Shown here piece by piece: positions 48,587 through 58,536 of a stretch of DNA of 64,000 bases (positions are counted from its first letter, which is position 1; each line of letters starts with the position of its first letter). The notes under the pieces were generated by a model. It did not search any database, was not told the DNA's origin, and saw only the letters and a list, made by a program, of their open reading frames with translations. This stretch comes from Rhizobium album (GTDB taxonomy: Bacteria > Pseudomonadota > Alphaproteobacteria > Rhizobiales > Rhizobiaceae), in the NCBI RefSeq assembly GCF_003122325.1, contig NZ_QFBC01000001.1, forward strand, positions 1-64,000. The letters run 5' to 3'. Both the position numbers and the translations under genes were made by a program.

Positions 48587-50584
48587 TCAGAATTCCGTCC
48601 AGTCGGCCTCCTGTTTCGTTGCCGTGGAAGCGCCGCCGCCGAAAGCATTGGCGAGCGTCTGGCCAAGACGGCGCGCCGGCGAGGGAGCGGGTCGGGTCGT
48701 TTCCGTCGCGGCGCGAACCGGTGCGACGGCTGGGCGGGAAGCCGGCGCGCTCTGGCGGGAAGCAGGGCGGGCGACATGGCTGGAGGCGAGGCCGCCATGG
48801 GTGCCGGTCATCTTGAACTGCGACAGCAGTTCGGTCAGCGATGCTGCATCCGTTGCCAGCGTATGCGTTGCGGCCGTCGTTTCCTCGACCATGGCGGCGT
48901 TCTGCTGGGTGCCCTGGTCCATCGTGTTGACGGCGGTGTTGATCTCCTGCAGCCCGATGGACTGTTCACGCGCGGCCTCGGCGATGGCGTGGACGTGGCG
49001 GTTGATTTCCTGGACCTCGCTGACGATGGCATCGAGGGCCTTGCCGGTTTCTCCGACCAGGTTGACGCCGGTCGCCACATGGGTTCCCGAGGCGGTGATC
49101 AGCGATTTGATCTCCTTGGCGGCATTGGCGGAACGTTGTGCCAGTTCACGCACTTCCTGGGCGACGACGGCAAAACCCTTGCCGGCTTCGCCGGCGCGCG
49201 CGGCTTCGACGCCGGCGTTCAGCGCCAGAAGGTTCGTCTGAAAGGCAATGTCGTCGATGACGCCGATGATGTTGGAAATCTCGCTCGACGACTGTTCGAT
49301 CTGCTGCATGGCACTGACCGCATCGCGAACGATCTTGCCGGATTTTTCAGCGCCGGTGCGGGTCTGGGCAACCAGATGGCTGGCTTCCTCGGCACGCCGC
49401 GCCGCGTCCTTGACGGTCGTGGTGATTTCTTCGAGCGCCGCGGCCGTTTCCTCCACCGAGGCAGCCTGCTGTTCGGTGCGCTTCGAAAGATTGTCGGCCG
49501 AGTTGCGGATTTCGTCAGCGCCGGCATTGATCGAGCGGGCGTTGCCGCCGACGGCGCTCAGGGCCTGGTTGAGCTTGCTCAGCGAATCGTTGAAGTCGAG
49601 GCGCAACTGGTCGAGATGCGCGACGAAAGGAGTGTCGATCTGGAAGGACAGGTCGCCGTCGGCAAGGCGGCGCAGTCCGCCGCCGAGCGCCGTGACGGCG
49701 CGCTGCAGGTCGGCGGCTTCTGCAGCCTTCTGTGTTTCGCGCTCGGCGCGTTCCGTCTCGCTCGACGCACGGTCCTTTTCGCCCTGGCGTTCGAGGCGAA
49801 TGCGCTCGACGGCGCCGTCGCGGAAGATGGCGACGGCCTTCGCCATGTCGCCGATTTCGTCCTTGCGGTCGAGGCCTGCGACGTCTTCGGTGGTCTCGCC
49901 CTGGGCAAGCGCGGTCATGCGGCGTCGAAGCAGCGCCATCGGCGCGGTGATGCCGACCTCTGCCAGCACCATGCCGACGACGATCGACAGGATGATGCCG
50001 AGCGTCAGCATGATGAGGCTTACGGTAATGGTTCTGTTGATCTCGCTGGAAAGCTGCTGCGTGCCGATTTCGATCGACGTCGACATGGCGTTGTTGTTCG
50101 AAACGAAAAGCTTCACGAGTTCGTCGAGGAACGCGTCCGTCTCCGCCTGGCCCTTCTCCACGGCGGCGGCATCGCCGGCCTTGTGCGCAGCAAACACCTT
50201 GTGGCCGAGCGCGCTCAAGGCATCGAGGCGGCGGATAATCTCCTCATCGACGTCCTTGGTGGACGGAGCAAGCTGCATGACCTTGGTCATGCGGTCTTTC
50301 GCGGTGTTGATGAACTTGTCGTGCGTCTCGACGGCATCCTTGTATTGCGGCGAATCCGGAGCGAAGTCCTGCACGCGTGCGATCTGCAGCGCGGCGACCA
50401 TGGTCCCGCCGCTGGCGCGCGAGGTTTCCATCGCGGCGGCGCTGTCGTTGGAGAGGAAGTTCGTATAGGCGCTGTCGGCCTGGCGGAATTCTTTGCTGAG
50501 ATGCAGCAGGCCGATGACGGAAATCACGCCCAGCAACAGGATAACGGCAAGAATTTTGGTTTTTATCTTCGCGTTCTTCAACAT
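48587..50584 (-). CDS. Methyl-accepting chemotaxis protein
   Basis: A 665-residue transmembrane receptor. Membrane helix 1 at about 8-27 and helix 2 at about 186-210 flank a four-helix-bundle sensor. HAMP segments follow, then the signalling domain with the highly conserved hairpin tip (GVIDDIAFQTNLLALNAGVEAARAGEAGKGFAVVAQEVRELAQRSA). It ends in DWTEF, close to the CheR/CheB-docking pentapeptide NWETF, implying adaptation by methylation. A 60-residue Ala/Pro linker precedes this tail. Ligand unknown. Confidence 0.95.
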   Translation of the reverse strand: MLKNAKIKTKILAVILLLGVISVIGLLHLSKEFRQADSAYTNFLSNDSAAAMETSRASGGTMVAALQIARVQDFAPDSPQYKDAVETHDKFINTAKDRMTKVMQLAPSTKDVDEEIIRRLDALSALGHKVFAAHKAGDAAAVEKGQAETDAFLDELVKLFVSNNNAMSTSIEIGTQQLSSEINRTITVSLIMLTLGIILSIVVGMVLAEVGITAPMALLRRRMTALAQGETTEDVAGLDRKDEIGDMAKAVAIFRDGAVERIRLERQGEKDRASSETERAERETQKAAEAADLQRAVTALGGGLRRLADGDLSFQIDTPFVAHLDQLRLDFNDSLSKLNQALSAVGGNARSINAGADEIRNSADNLSKRTEQQAASVEETAAALEEITTTVKDAARRAEEASHLVAQTRTGAEKSGKIVRDAVSAMQQIEQSSSEISNIIGVIDDIAFQTNLLALNAGVEAARAGEAGKGFAVVAQEVRELAQRSANAAKEIKSLITASGTHVATGVNLVGETGKALDAIVSEVQEINRHVHAIAEAAREQSIGLQEINTAVNTMDQGTQQNAAMVEETTAATHTLATDAASLTELLSQFKMTGTHGGLASSHVARPASRQSAPASRPAVAPVRAATETTRPAPSPARRLGQTLANAFGGGASTATKQEADWTEF

Positions 50585-50797
50585 AAGCTTGGATTCCGGT
50601 CCTTAATATTACGCATCGACCAGAAGAATCGGCGATCGGGATGACGCAGGTTCGTCTTGGCGATGGCAGATGTCGCATTCAGAAATAGTGGGAGCATGCC
50701 TTGATGAAAGGCGAAAACGACGGCCGTCATGATCGTCCGGCCTGAATGGTCGTCCGATGTCGCTAATTCAGATAAGCCTAATGGGTTTAATGGCGTG

Positions 50798-52777
50798 CTA
50801 ACGGGGCACCCGCACATTTTGCGGGTGCGAATATGGCCGGGCACTCTTGGCGGGGCCGGCCTGCGCGTGCGGCTGGTGCTGTGTCTTGTGCCAGAAGAAC
50901 GGCCGGGTCTTCAGTTCGACCACGGCGCGCCAGGCGGAGAAGGACACCAGCATCCAGTAGACGGGGATCAGCACCCAGCGCCAGCCGACGAGCTTCTTTT
51001 CATGATGGATCATCGCCGCGGCGCCAACGGCAAGAAACGCCGAATAGCTGCCGAAGATATTGACGATGTCGATGGTGAACAGGGTTTTCGCCAGTATGTG
51101 GATGTCGGTTGCCGGATTGTCTAGCATGGCGACCAGCGTGACGAAGAAGAACAGCAGGATGAAGGGGTGCGCAAGCGAAGAGACCAGCATGCCGCCGATC
51201 ATCAGCTGGAAGACGATGAAGGCCTTCCATCCCATGTCGCGCACCAGTTGCCGCGGATCGCGCATCATCACCAGCCATGTCTGCAGCCAGCCCTTATACC
51301 AGCGCGTCCGCTGGCCGCACCAGCTCTTCAGGGTCGTCGGCGCATCTTCGAGCGTGTGCCGGACGTTGTCGGCGCGGTAGCCGAGGCGATAGAGCCGCAT
51401 GCCGAGGTCGGCATCCTCCGTGACGTTGTAGGGGTCCCACCCGCCGGCTTTGCGCAGGACAGCGGTTCGAAAGTGGTTTGACGTGCCGCCGAGCGGCAGT
51501 GGCATGCCGGCGCGGGCGAGCATCGGCAGCAAGGCACGGAAGAGCGCGGAATATTCCAGCGAGAAAAGCGCGCTCAGCCACGAAGCCCGCGCGTTGGTGA
51601 TGATCAGCGGTGCCTGGACGCAAGCCAGCGTTTGCGGCGCCTTGGCGAAACGCCCGTACGCCTCGAGCAGTTGATCGGGATGCGGCCGGTCCTCTGCGTC
51701 GTAGATGGCGAGGAATTCGCCGCGCGCTGCCGGCAGGGCATAGGAGAGTGCTTTCGGTTTCGTGCGCGGCTGCATCGGCGGCACCTTGACGATCTCGAAT
51801 TGCGGACCCGGGCGCAATGCTTCGAGCGCCTCTATCGTCTCGCGGTCGTCTGCCTCGCACACCAGCTTGATGTCGAGCAGCGACGGCGGCCAGTTGAGCC
51901 GCCTCAGCGTCGCGACGAGCTGCGCCGCCACCGTCGCTTCCCGGTAGAGTGCCACCATCACCGTATAGACAGGCAGATCTTTCTTTTCCGGCAGCGGCAG
52001 GATCGGTTGTGACGGTTCCCGGCAATAGCGAATTGCAAAAAACTTCAGCCACAGCGAGATGAAATAGAGGCTGGACATCAAGACATGCAACGTCAGAAGC
52101 GCCAGGCTGGGAGCAATCAGTGTGCCGAGCGCTGCGGTCGTCACGCCGACGCCGGTATAAAAACCCTGCCGTCCCCAAAGGACGATGCGTGCGCTGTATT
52201 TCGGATTGTTCTCGAAAAGATTGCCGATCGTCTGCTGCAAGCGTCGTGGCGCGCCTGCTTTCCAGACGGCCTGTCGGACGGTGCTGCCTGCCGCGACGGC
52301 GAGCGAATGCCGCAGGTCCGGCAGGCGGTTCAGCATGCCGAGGATCATCGGAACGCGGCGTGCTTCCGGGACGATGACGGTGACGGGTGCTTGCCGGGCA
52401 TGCTGCAGGCGGATGGTTGCCGGCTGAACGAGCTGCGAATCCAGATGGCTGACGTCTGTGACGCCTTCGGCGTTCACCTGGCTCAGATAGGGCAGGCGCA
52501 GCATGCGCGCAAGGGCCGCATAATAGGCGTCTGGATCGATCCAGCCATCCCCGAGCAATTCCTGCTCGATCGTCGTGCCGTAGCGGGCTGCGCGCTCCGC
52601 CATCGCCGCCACCAGAGGTTTTCCGAAACCCAGTTGCAGCAGGATCTGCGCTTCGGACGTGTCGAGCGGGTCGGGGGAAAGCGGTGTGTCCACAGCAGCA
52701 TGTGGCCACCCGGCGCGGTCTCTGTCGCCATCGTCCGTCCTTTGCGCTGGTCGTTCCGGATATTCCCCAATACGCAT
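50798..52777 (-). CDS. Membrane GT2 glycosyltransferase (cellulose-synthase-like) with MshEN-like N-terminus
   Basis: About 659 residues. The N-terminal ~150 residues resemble a T2SSE_N/MshEN fold (LLQLGFGKPLVAAMAERAARYGTTIEQELLGDGWIDPDAYYAALARMLRLPYL). The GT2 core has the four processive-enzyme signatures: CEADDRET, YDAEDRPHP, TEDADLGMR and QRTRWYKGW (QxxRW). Multiple membrane helices flank it. It probably exports a polysaccharide. Product unknown. MshEN domains bind c-di-GMP in other proteins, so nucleotide control is possible. ATG 52777 preferred over 52813. Confidence 0.85.
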   Translation of the reverse strand: MRIGEYPERPAQRTDDGDRDRAGWPHAAVDTPLSPDPLDTSEAQILLQLGFGKPLVAAMAERAARYGTTIEQELLGDGWIDPDAYYAALARMLRLPYLSQVNAEGVTDVSHLDSQLVQPATIRLQHARQAPVTVIVPEARRVPMILGMLNRLPDLRHSLAVAAGSTVRQAVWKAGAPRRLQQTIGNLFENNPKYSARIVLWGRQGFYTGVGVTTAALGTLIAPSLALLTLHVLMSSLYFISLWLKFFAIRYCREPSQPILPLPEKKDLPVYTVMVALYREATVAAQLVATLRRLNWPPSLLDIKLVCEADDRETIEALEALRPGPQFEIVKVPPMQPRTKPKALSYALPAARGEFLAIYDAEDRPHPDQLLEAYGRFAKAPQTLACVQAPLIITNARASWLSALFSLEYSALFRALLPMLARAGMPLPLGGTSNHFRTAVLRKAGGWDPYNVTEDADLGMRLYRLGYRADNVRHTLEDAPTTLKSWCGQRTRWYKGWLQTWLVMMRDPRQLVRDMGWKAFIVFQLMIGGMLVSSLAHPFILLFFFVTLVAMLDNPATDIHILAKTLFTIDIVNIFGSYSAFLAVGAAAMIHHEKKLVGWRWVLIPVYWMLVSFSAWRAVVELKTRPFFWHKTQHQPHAQAGPAKSARPYSHPQNVRVPR

Positions 52778-52834
52778 GACTTTGATACACCATTGACACG
52801 CTACGACGCTCATGCCCCGACAGTCTGGATCATA

Positions 52835-53710
52835 ATGAGACGCCCTATTCTTTCATCCCTAGAAAATTGGGGGAAATACACGTTAAACGCGCTCTTTTCG
52901 CTGCTGGTTCTGGCGCAGGCCGTGACCGCGGAGGCGGCGGACAACAGGCTGCCGGTGCTGTTCGATTCGCGGGAGCGCCTGGCCAAGCCTGACCTGTCCG
53001 AAATCGGCCGTGTCCGCTTCGTCACCACCGTGGATTTCGCGCCGTTCAACTTCATCGACCAGACCGGCCGTCTCGCCGGCTTCCAAGTGGATCTGGCGCG
53101 GGAAATCTGCGACGAGCTGAAGATCGCCGAAAAATGCCAGATCCAGGCGCTGCCGTTTGCCGAAATCGAAGCGGCGGTGGAAGGCGGGCAGGCCGAGGCG
53201 GCGATTGCCGGCGTTGCGGTCACGCCGCAACTGCGCCGGCGGTTTTCTTTTTCGCGCCCGTTCATGGAGCTGCCGGCCCGCTTCGTGCGCAACCGCAAGG
53301 TCAGCCTGCCGGACGAAAAGGCCGCAAGCCTCGCAGGTCATCCGGTCGGGGTCGTGACCGGCACACGTCACGCGGCCATGCTGCAGGCATTTTTCCCCGG
53401 GCTCAAGGCCGTGGGATTCGCGGATCGCAACGCGATGATGGAGGCGCTGAAGACGGGTGCGGTCGATGCCGTCTTCTCCGATGGATTGCAACTTTCCTTC
53501 TGGACGTCAGGCCCGGCTTCCGCCAATTGCTGCACTTTTCTCGACGGTCCGTATTTTTCCGAGTTCTTCCTCAGCGAAGGGATGACGGTGATGTTGCGGA
53601 AGGACGACACGGTGCTGACGGCGGCCATCGACCATGCGCTGCTGACGCTGTCGCGCAACGGTCGCCTGCAGGAAATCTACCTGCGTTATTTTCCTTACGG
53701 GCTCTATTGA
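52835..53710 (+). CDS. Family 3 extracellular solute-binding protein
   Basis: A 291-residue protein, signal peptide ENWGKYTLNALFSLLVLAQAVTAEA, then the amino-acid-binding fold (VRFVTTVDFAPFNFIDQTGRLAGFQVDLAREICDEL ... VGVVTGTRHAAML ... LTLSRNGRLQEIYLRYF). Periplasmic receptor for a polar amino acid or similar ligand. No ABC permease or ATPase lies next to it, so it may work alone or with a distant transporter. It is divergent from the glycosyltransferase. Confidence 0.85.
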   Translation: MRRPILSSLENWGKYTLNALFSLLVLAQAVTAEAADNRLPVLFDSRERLAKPDLSEIGRVRFVTTVDFAPFNFIDQTGRLAGFQVDLAREICDELKIAEKCQIQALPFAEIEAAVEGGQAEAAIAGVAVTPQLRRRFSFSRPFMELPARFVRNRKVSLPDEKAASLAGHPVGVVTGTRHAAMLQAFFPGLKAVGFADRNAMMEALKTGAVDAVFSDGLQLSFWTSGPASANCCTFLDGPYFSEFFLSEGMTVMLRKDDTVLTAAIDHALLTLSRNGRLQEIYLRYFPYGLY

Positions 53711-53718
53711 ACCGGATG

Positions 53719-54132
53719 TCAGGCTCGGCGATACCGCGCGATGGCGCTGCGTTCGATGGCGGCGCAGGTGAGCTTGTCCAACGAGAGGCGGTCGCGCAGC
53801 AGTTGCAGAAGGCGGATTTCTTCCGGCAGCACGGCTTCGTCGACGGCCATAACCTCGACGGCCAGCGCATAAGCCATGTCGTAGAGCCGTGGCGACAGGG
53901 TGTCGCGAATGGTCTCCAGGGCGATATCGAGGCCTTCGGGGCCGGAAACCAGGTCGGCGCAGGCCTGCGAAACATCGATCAGCCGGTTCTCGTCGAAACT
54001 GTCGAACACCGGCAGTGCTTTCACAAGCTGCCCGATCCTCGACAGTTCACTGTCGCTCATCGAACTGTCGACGGCTGACGCCATTACCATCACGTAGATC
54101 AAGGCGTCATGTGTGCCCAGTTTGCCGGCCAT
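53719..54132 (-). CDS. TerB family protein
   Basis: A 137-residue helical protein: MAGKLGTHDALIYVMVMASAVDSSMSDSELSRIGQLVKALP ... DMAYALAVEVMAVDEAVLPEEIRLLQLL. The two D-S/E pairs of acidic residues in helix-loop positions are the metal-binding-type signature of TerB. In many rhizobia such genes are core and not linked to tellurite. AAGGGG ribosome site, convergent with the solute-binding gene. Confidence 0.8.
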   Translation of the reverse strand: MAGKLGTHDALIYVMVMASAVDSSMSDSELSRIGQLVKALPVFDSFDENRLIDVSQACADLVSGPEGLDIALETIRDTLSPRLYDMAYALAVEVMAVDEAVLPEEIRLLQLLRDRLSLDKLTCAAIERSAIARYRRA

Positions 54133-54196
54133 TCGAATACCCCTTCCGTTTTGTCCGGGGACATAGGCGCAGGCGGCGTGGATTGCAAGAGCGGGT

Positions 54197-55042
54197 TTAC
54201 GGCTCGATGGTATCGGTTGCGTCAGGCGTTGCCGTCCGGCGCGGGTCGTCGCCGTAGAGCCCGCGGCGGGCGGTCCTCGCCTCTTCACCCAGCGTTTCGA
54301 AGACGGAGCCCTTTTCCGCCTCGGCCCAGCCGTTTTCCACCAGCCATGCGCCGATATCGCGCTCGCCCAGCCGGCAGGTCGTGGCGATCTCGCCAGTCTC
54401 GTCATCTCCCGGCAGGTCGCAATTGACGGAGCGGTTGCGCAGGAACAGGCGCAGCGAGGTGCGGGCGACCACGCCGCAGGGCCATTGCTTGCCCGAGACA
54501 TCGGGGCATAACCGCTCGATATCGGTCGGCACGAGGCCGCTCAGGATCAGCGTTCGTTCACCCGCAGTCAGCGTGCCGGCGTTGACAGCGTTGGGACGCG
54601 GGATCAGCACCGGCTTTTCCTTCTTGACCGGTTTAACGACCTTGTCCGCCGGACCTTCCACCCGTTCAAGCGAGGTGGCGCCATCGGTGAGCGGCGAGGC
54701 GAAGATTTCCGGCTCGACGGGCCTGATGGCGCCCGGTTCGGCCAGCGGTTCCGCCGTCACCGACGTGTCTTTGGCCGTGTTTTCGGTCGTGCCATCCGGA
54801 GAAGCCACGCTTGTACCCTCGGGCACCGGGAGCCGTTCCTCCGGGGCTTCGGCCGGTTCCACGGACGGATCGGTCGTTTCGCCTCCCAGTTGCTGCAATT
54901 CCTCGACAGACAGGGTGTCGGTGGAGATGTCCGCCTGAATGTCTGGGCTGGTGCCGATGCGCTGCGCGCCGTTTACCAGCAGGAAACCCCAGATCAGAAT
55001 GCCGGCAAACCCCGTCAACGTGGTCGTCAGAAAAGCTTTCAC
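54197..55042 (-). CDS. Thermonuclease (SNase)-like secreted/membrane-anchored protein
   Basis: A roughly 281-residue protein. N-terminal membrane anchor (AFLTTTLTGFAGILIWGFLLV), a long acidic Pro/Glu linker (residues about 45-150), then an SNase-like fold (CGVVARTSLRLFLRNRSVNCDLPGDDETGEIATTCRLGERDIGAWLVENGWAEAE). Pattern matches rhizobial nuclease-homologue proteins; catalytic Arg/Glu of SNase are only partly present, so activity is unsure. GTG start at 55042. Confidence 0.7.
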   Translation of the reverse strand: MKAFLTTTLTGFAGILIWGFLLVNGAQRIGTSPDIQADISTDTLSVEELQQLGGETTDPSVEPAEAPEERLPVPEGTSVASPDGTTENTAKDTSVTAEPLAEPGAIRPVEPEIFASPLTDGATSLERVEGPADKVVKPVKKEKPVLIPRPNAVNAGTLTAGERTLILSGLVPTDIERLCPDVSGKQWPCGVVARTSLRLFLRNRSVNCDLPGDDETGEIATTCRLGERDIGAWLVENGWAEAEKGSVFETLGEEARTARRGLYGDDPRRTATPDATDTIEP

Positions 55043-55053
55043 GGAAAATAATC

Positions 55054-55719
55054 CTACTGGCTGGCCCAGATGATCCGCGCGATCCACTCGACGTCAATCA
55101 GGTCGAAACTGCGGTTGGCATGGTCGGGATTGAGCGACACGAGGTCGATCGACCGCGCCGTCTGGCGCATCAGCACCTTGGCCATCACTTCGCCTTCGCG
55201 CGTCTTGACCACCACACGGTCGCCGCGTCGCACCTGCGCGCCGGGCTCGACGATCAGCACGTCGCCGTCCCGGTAGAGCGGCAGCATGCTGTCGCCCTGG
55301 ACTTCGAGCGCATAGACGCCGGGGCGGCGGTCGGGGGAGGCGGGAAATTCGACGACATCCCAGCCCTGGCCGGCGGGAAAGCCGCCGTCGTCGAAAAAGC
55401 CGCCGGTGCCGGCCTGGGCGAAGCCGAGCAGCGGTATGGTGCCGCTCTGCGGCGGAAAGGCGCCTTCCGGCAGGGAACCGCCGGCCTGCATCGGCTGCAT
55501 GTAGCTCATGAACTGGTCGATCGTCGCCCCCGTCGCCTCCAGGACCTTGGCGATCGATTCCGTCGACGGCCAGCGCAGCCGGCCGTCGGCGCTCAGCCGC
55601 TTCGACTTGTTGAAGGAGGTCGGATCGAGCCCGGCACGGCGGGCCAACCCCGAAGGGGTCAACTGATGCCGTTCGGCGAGCCGGTCGATGGCGCTCCAAA
55701 TGGTGTCATGTGAAAACAT
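55054..55719 (-). CDS. S24/HTH transcriptional repressor (chromosomal)
   Basis: A 221-residue protein with an XRE-type HTH (LAERHQLTPSGLARRAGLDPTSFNKSKR) and an S24 peptidase fold (VYALEVQGDSMLPLYRDGDVLIVEPG, nucleophile Ser) with lysine in VMAKVLMR at the dyad position. This gene is widespread next to these neighbours in Rhizobiaceae as I recall. Probably a LexA-like stress regulator. It lies 11 bp upstream of the SNase-like gene and so may be co-transcribed. Confidence 0.8.
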   Translation of the reverse strand: MFSHDTIWSAIDRLAERHQLTPSGLARRAGLDPTSFNKSKRLSADGRLRWPSTESIAKVLEATGATIDQFMSYMQPMQAGGSLPEGAFPPQSGTIPLLGFAQAGTGGFFDDGGFPAGQGWDVVEFPASPDRRPGVYALEVQGDSMLPLYRDGDVLIVEPGAQVRRGDRVVVKTREGEVMAKVLMRQTARSIDLVSLNPDHANRSFDLIDVEWIARIIWASQ

Positions 55720-55835
55720 GGTCGGGTTCCCAGGCGGACAAAGGCCGCCGGCGCTGTCCGTTATCAGACTTTAACCAAGCCCGGGCCGGGAGTAAAGAGA
55801 AAGAGGAATAAAATCCTGTTTTCCGACTTGTCACG

Positions 55836-56483
55836 TCAGGCGACCATCGCCACGTTGATCTTGCCGAGCTGGATCACCGCCTGGGTACGGCTGTCGACAT
55901 TGAGCTTGAGCAGGATGGCCGAGACATGCGCCTTGATCGTCGCTTCGGAAACGCCGAGCTCGTAGGCGATCTGCTTGTTGAGCAGCCCTTCCGCCAGCAT
56001 GCCCAGCACGCGGCTCTGCTGCGGCGTCAGCGTTCTCAGGCGGTTGATGAGGTCGGCGACATCAGGGTCGTGTTCCTGTCCGCCCTGGTAGAAGCTCGGC
56101 GTCGAGATATCGCCGCGCAGCACCACCTGGATGGCGTCGCGGATCTCCTCGATGCCGGAGGATTTCGAGATGAAGCCGGAAGCGCCGAGTTCCAGGGCCC
56201 GGCGGATGGTCACCGCATCGTCGGTGGCCGAAATGATGACGATCGGCAGGTGGGCGAACTCGGCCCGCAGCGCCATCAGCCCGGAAAAGCCGCTGACGCC
56301 GGGCATGGCGAGGTCGAGCAGCATCAGGTCGGCATCCGCATGGCTTTCGGCGGCCCGGTGGGCCGCGTCGAAATCGCCGGCCTCGACGATCTTCTGCTCG
56401 CCGTCGATGCTGGCCACCGCCTGGCGAAGCGCGCCGCGAAACAGCGGATGGTCGTCCGCGATGATGATCGTCAGGGATTGCAT
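55836..56483 (-). CDS. NarL/LuxR-type response regulator
   Basis: A 215-residue two-component regulator. Receiver with ADDHPLF, phospho-acceptor in DLMLLDLAMPG and the FISKSSG switch; a C-terminal LuxR HTH (LTPQQSRVLGMLAEGLLNKQIAYELGVSEATIKAHVSAILLKLNV). The start at 56483 follows GGAGGAG. No histidine kinase lies beside it in the window. Target genes unknown. Confidence 0.9.
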   Translation of the reverse strand: MQSLTIIIADDHPLFRGALRQAVASIDGEQKIVEAGDFDAAHRAAESHADADLMLLDLAMPGVSGFSGLMALRAEFAHLPIVIISATDDAVTIRRALELGASGFISKSSGIEEIRDAIQVVLRGDISTPSFYQGGQEHDPDVADLINRLRTLTPQQSRVLGMLAEGLLNKQIAYELGVSEATIKAHVSAILLKLNVDSRTQAVIQLGKINVAMVA

Positions 56484-56558
56484 GTCGGGGGCTCCTCCCA
56501 AGAGCTTGTCTCCCTCGCTCGCCGGTGTCTTTTTCTCTCCGGCCAGCCTCCTGCCGGA

Positions 56559-56999
56559 TCACGTTTTCTGGGGGTGGAGCCTGTCGCCCTGTTTTTCCCG
56601 GTTCAGTTCTTCCGCCAGACCCATGAAACGCTTCATCATTTTTTCCATGATTGCGAAGCTCCGGTCAATGTCTGCATCGCTGGGAAGTGACCGGCCGAGG
56701 AGTTTTTCGTCTCTCTGGCCGGGCTGCGTGCCTTTTTCAAGCGCTTCGACGCGTTTCGTCAGCCGGTCGAGTTCTTCTTCATAGGCGGCGCGTTCGTCGG
56801 CGGCCATGCGGCAGACGAGGTTGCCCTCCTTTTCGTGGCAGAGCGTCAGCGTTCCCGATTGCGTGTCGAGGCGGACGATGCCCTTCTCCGTGCGTTCGAG
56901 CTGGAAGCGTCCGGCCTGTTCTTCCTGCGCCTGGGCGCTCAGGGGGGCTGCAAGCGGCGAAAATCCGGCCAGGAGAAGCATCATGCCGTATCGTATCAT
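56559..56999 (-). CDS. Secreted protein with coiled-coil tail (146 aa)
   Basis: Signal peptide MIRYGMMLLLAGFSPLAAPLSAQAQ, then a small beta-rich part with two Cys (LCHEKEGNLVCRM) and a C-terminal coiled coil (EEELDRLTKRVEALEKG). The start at 56999 has a GGAGGATGAC site. Convergent with the LuxR gene order; function unknown. Confidence 0.65.
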   Translation of the reverse strand: MIRYGMMLLLAGFSPLAAPLSAQAQEEQAGRFQLERTEKGIVRLDTQSGTLTLCHEKEGNLVCRMAADERAAYEEELDRLTKRVEALEKGTQPGQRDEKLLGRSLPSDADIDRSFAIMEKMMKRFMGLAEELNREKQGDRLHPQKT

Positions 57000-57103
57000 G
57001 TCATCCTCCGAGAATTGTGCGTTCAAGCGTAAAATCCGTCCGGCAGGCGTGGACAAAGCCGCCTCGTTTCGGCAAATGCCTGTCATCGCCAAAGGAGTAA
57101 GCC

Positions 57104-57451
57104 ATGACCGCAATCGTCTACAAGATCGTGCCGGAAACCCTGTGGCATGAAGCGCGGCAAACTGGTGTTTTTCATGGCGCCGCCATCGACCTTAGGGATG
57201 GTTATATCCACTTTTCCACCGGTCCCCAAGCGAAAGAGACGGCGCGGCTGCATTTCGCCGGCGTGACCGGCCTGTTGCTCGTGGCGGTCGATGCGGATGC
57301 TTTGGGCGAGGCTCTGCGCTTCGAGGCATCGCGCGGCGGCGACCTCTTCCCGCATCTTTACGGCGACCTGCCGCTTTCGGCCGTGCTTTGGGAAAAGCCG
57401 CTGCCCGTCGGCGCCGACGGTCTCCATGTTTTCCCGGAGCTCGACCGATGA
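57104..57451 (+). CDS. DUF952 family protein
   Basis: A 115-residue protein: [49 protein letters not shown] ... [11 protein letters not shown] is the DUF952 signature. It is often found directly upstream of pyrD in Rhizobiaceae. Biochemical role unknown. It overlaps pyrD by four bases. Confidence 0.9.
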   Translation: MTAIVYKIVPETLWHEARQTGVFHGAAIDLRDGYIHFSTGPQAKETARLHFAGVTGLLLVAVDADALGEALRFEASRGGDLFPHLYGDLPLSAVLWEKPLPVGADGLHVFPELDR

Positions 57452-58536
57452 TCGACGCCTTCAAGTTGCTCGGCAAGCGCGGTCTTTTTCTTTTCGATCC
57501 GGAAGCCGCCCATGGCTTGTCGATCACGGCGCTGAAATCCGGCCTGCTGCCGGCCTGCAGCCTTCCCGCCGATCCGCGGCTGTCCCAGACCGTCGCCGGC
57601 CTCACCTTCGCCAATCCGCTCGGCATGGCTGCCGGTTACGACAAGAACGCCGAAGTGACGGCCGCGCTTTTGCGCCTCGGTTTCGGCTTTACCGAAATCG
57701 GCACGGTGACGCCGAAGCCGCAGGCCGGCAATCCGAAACCGCGCATCTTCCGACTGGAGCGGGACGGCGCGGTGATCAATCGCCTCGGCTTCAACAATGA
57801 AGGCCATGCGGCAGCGCTCGCCCGCCTGCAGGCGGCAAAAATCTCCGGCATCGTCGGCGTCAATATCGGCGCCAACAAGGACAGCGAGGATCGCATCGCC
57901 GATTACGTCGCCGGCATCCGCACCTTCTATTCGGTAGCGCGCTATTTTACGGCCAACATCTCCTCGCCGAATACGCCCGGCCTGCGCGACCTGCAGGCGC
58001 GCGACAGCCTGGACCAGCTGCTGTCCGCCGTGCTTTCCGCCCGCGATGCGGAAGCGGCCAGGACGGGCCGGAAAATTCCCGTCTTCCTGAAGATCGCACC
58101 GGACCTGACACCGGAAGGTATGGACGATATCGCCGCCGAAGTGCTGTCGCATGCGCTCGACGGCCTGATCGTCTCCAACACCACGCTGTCACGCGAAGGT
58201 CTGAGCGACCAGTCCCAGGCAAAGGAGGCCGGTGGGCTTTCCGGCCGGCCGTTGTTCGAAAAGTCGACGGCCGTGCTGGCCGCCATGCGTCAGCGCCTCG
58301 GCCCGGACTTGCCGATCATCGGCGTCGGCGGCGTCTCCTCGGCGGAAACGGCGCTGGAAAAGATCCGCGCCGGCGCCGACCTGGTGCAGCTCTATTCCTG
58401 CATGGTCTATGAGGGACCGGGTCTGCCGGCCCGCATCGTCCGCGGGCTTTCGCCGCTGCTCGATCGCGAAGGCGTCGCCTCGATCCGCGAGTTGCGCGAC
58501 AGCCGGCTGGATTACTGGGCGGACCGGAAGGTTTGA
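57448..58536 (+). CDS. pyrD: Dihydroorotate dehydrogenase (quinone), class 2
   Basis: A 362-residue pyrimidine biosynthesis enzyme oxidising dihydroorotate to orotate with quinone as acceptor. FMN and substrate motifs: [96 protein letters not shown] catalytic Ser in the class 2 position (NISSPNT) is present. Short N-terminal helices before the barrel are the membrane-interface tail. Starts in an ATGA overlap with DUF952. Confidence 0.97.
   Translation: MIDAFKLLGKRGLFLFDPEAAHGLSITALKSGLLPACSLPADPRLSQTVAGLTFANPLGMAAGYDKNAEVTAALLRLGFGFTEIGTVTPKPQAGNPKPRIFRLERDGAVINRLGFNNEGHAAALARLQAAKISGIVGVNIGANKDSEDRIADYVAGIRTFYSVARYFTANISSPNTPGLRDLQARDSLDQLLSAVLSARDAEAARTGRKIPVFLKIAPDLTPEGMDDIAAEVLSHALDGLIVSNTTLSREGLSDQSQAKEAGGLSGRPLFEKSTAVLAAMRQRLGPDLPIIGVGGVSSAETALEKIRAGADLVQLYSCMVYEGPGLPARIVRGLSPLLDREGVASIRELRDSRLDYWADRKV

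Noticed and set aside
48428-50644. A 738-residue plus-strand frame opposite the chemoreceptor gene
   Set aside because: Antisense to a fully convincing methyl-accepting chemotaxis gene; low-complexity Gly/Arg/Asp composition.
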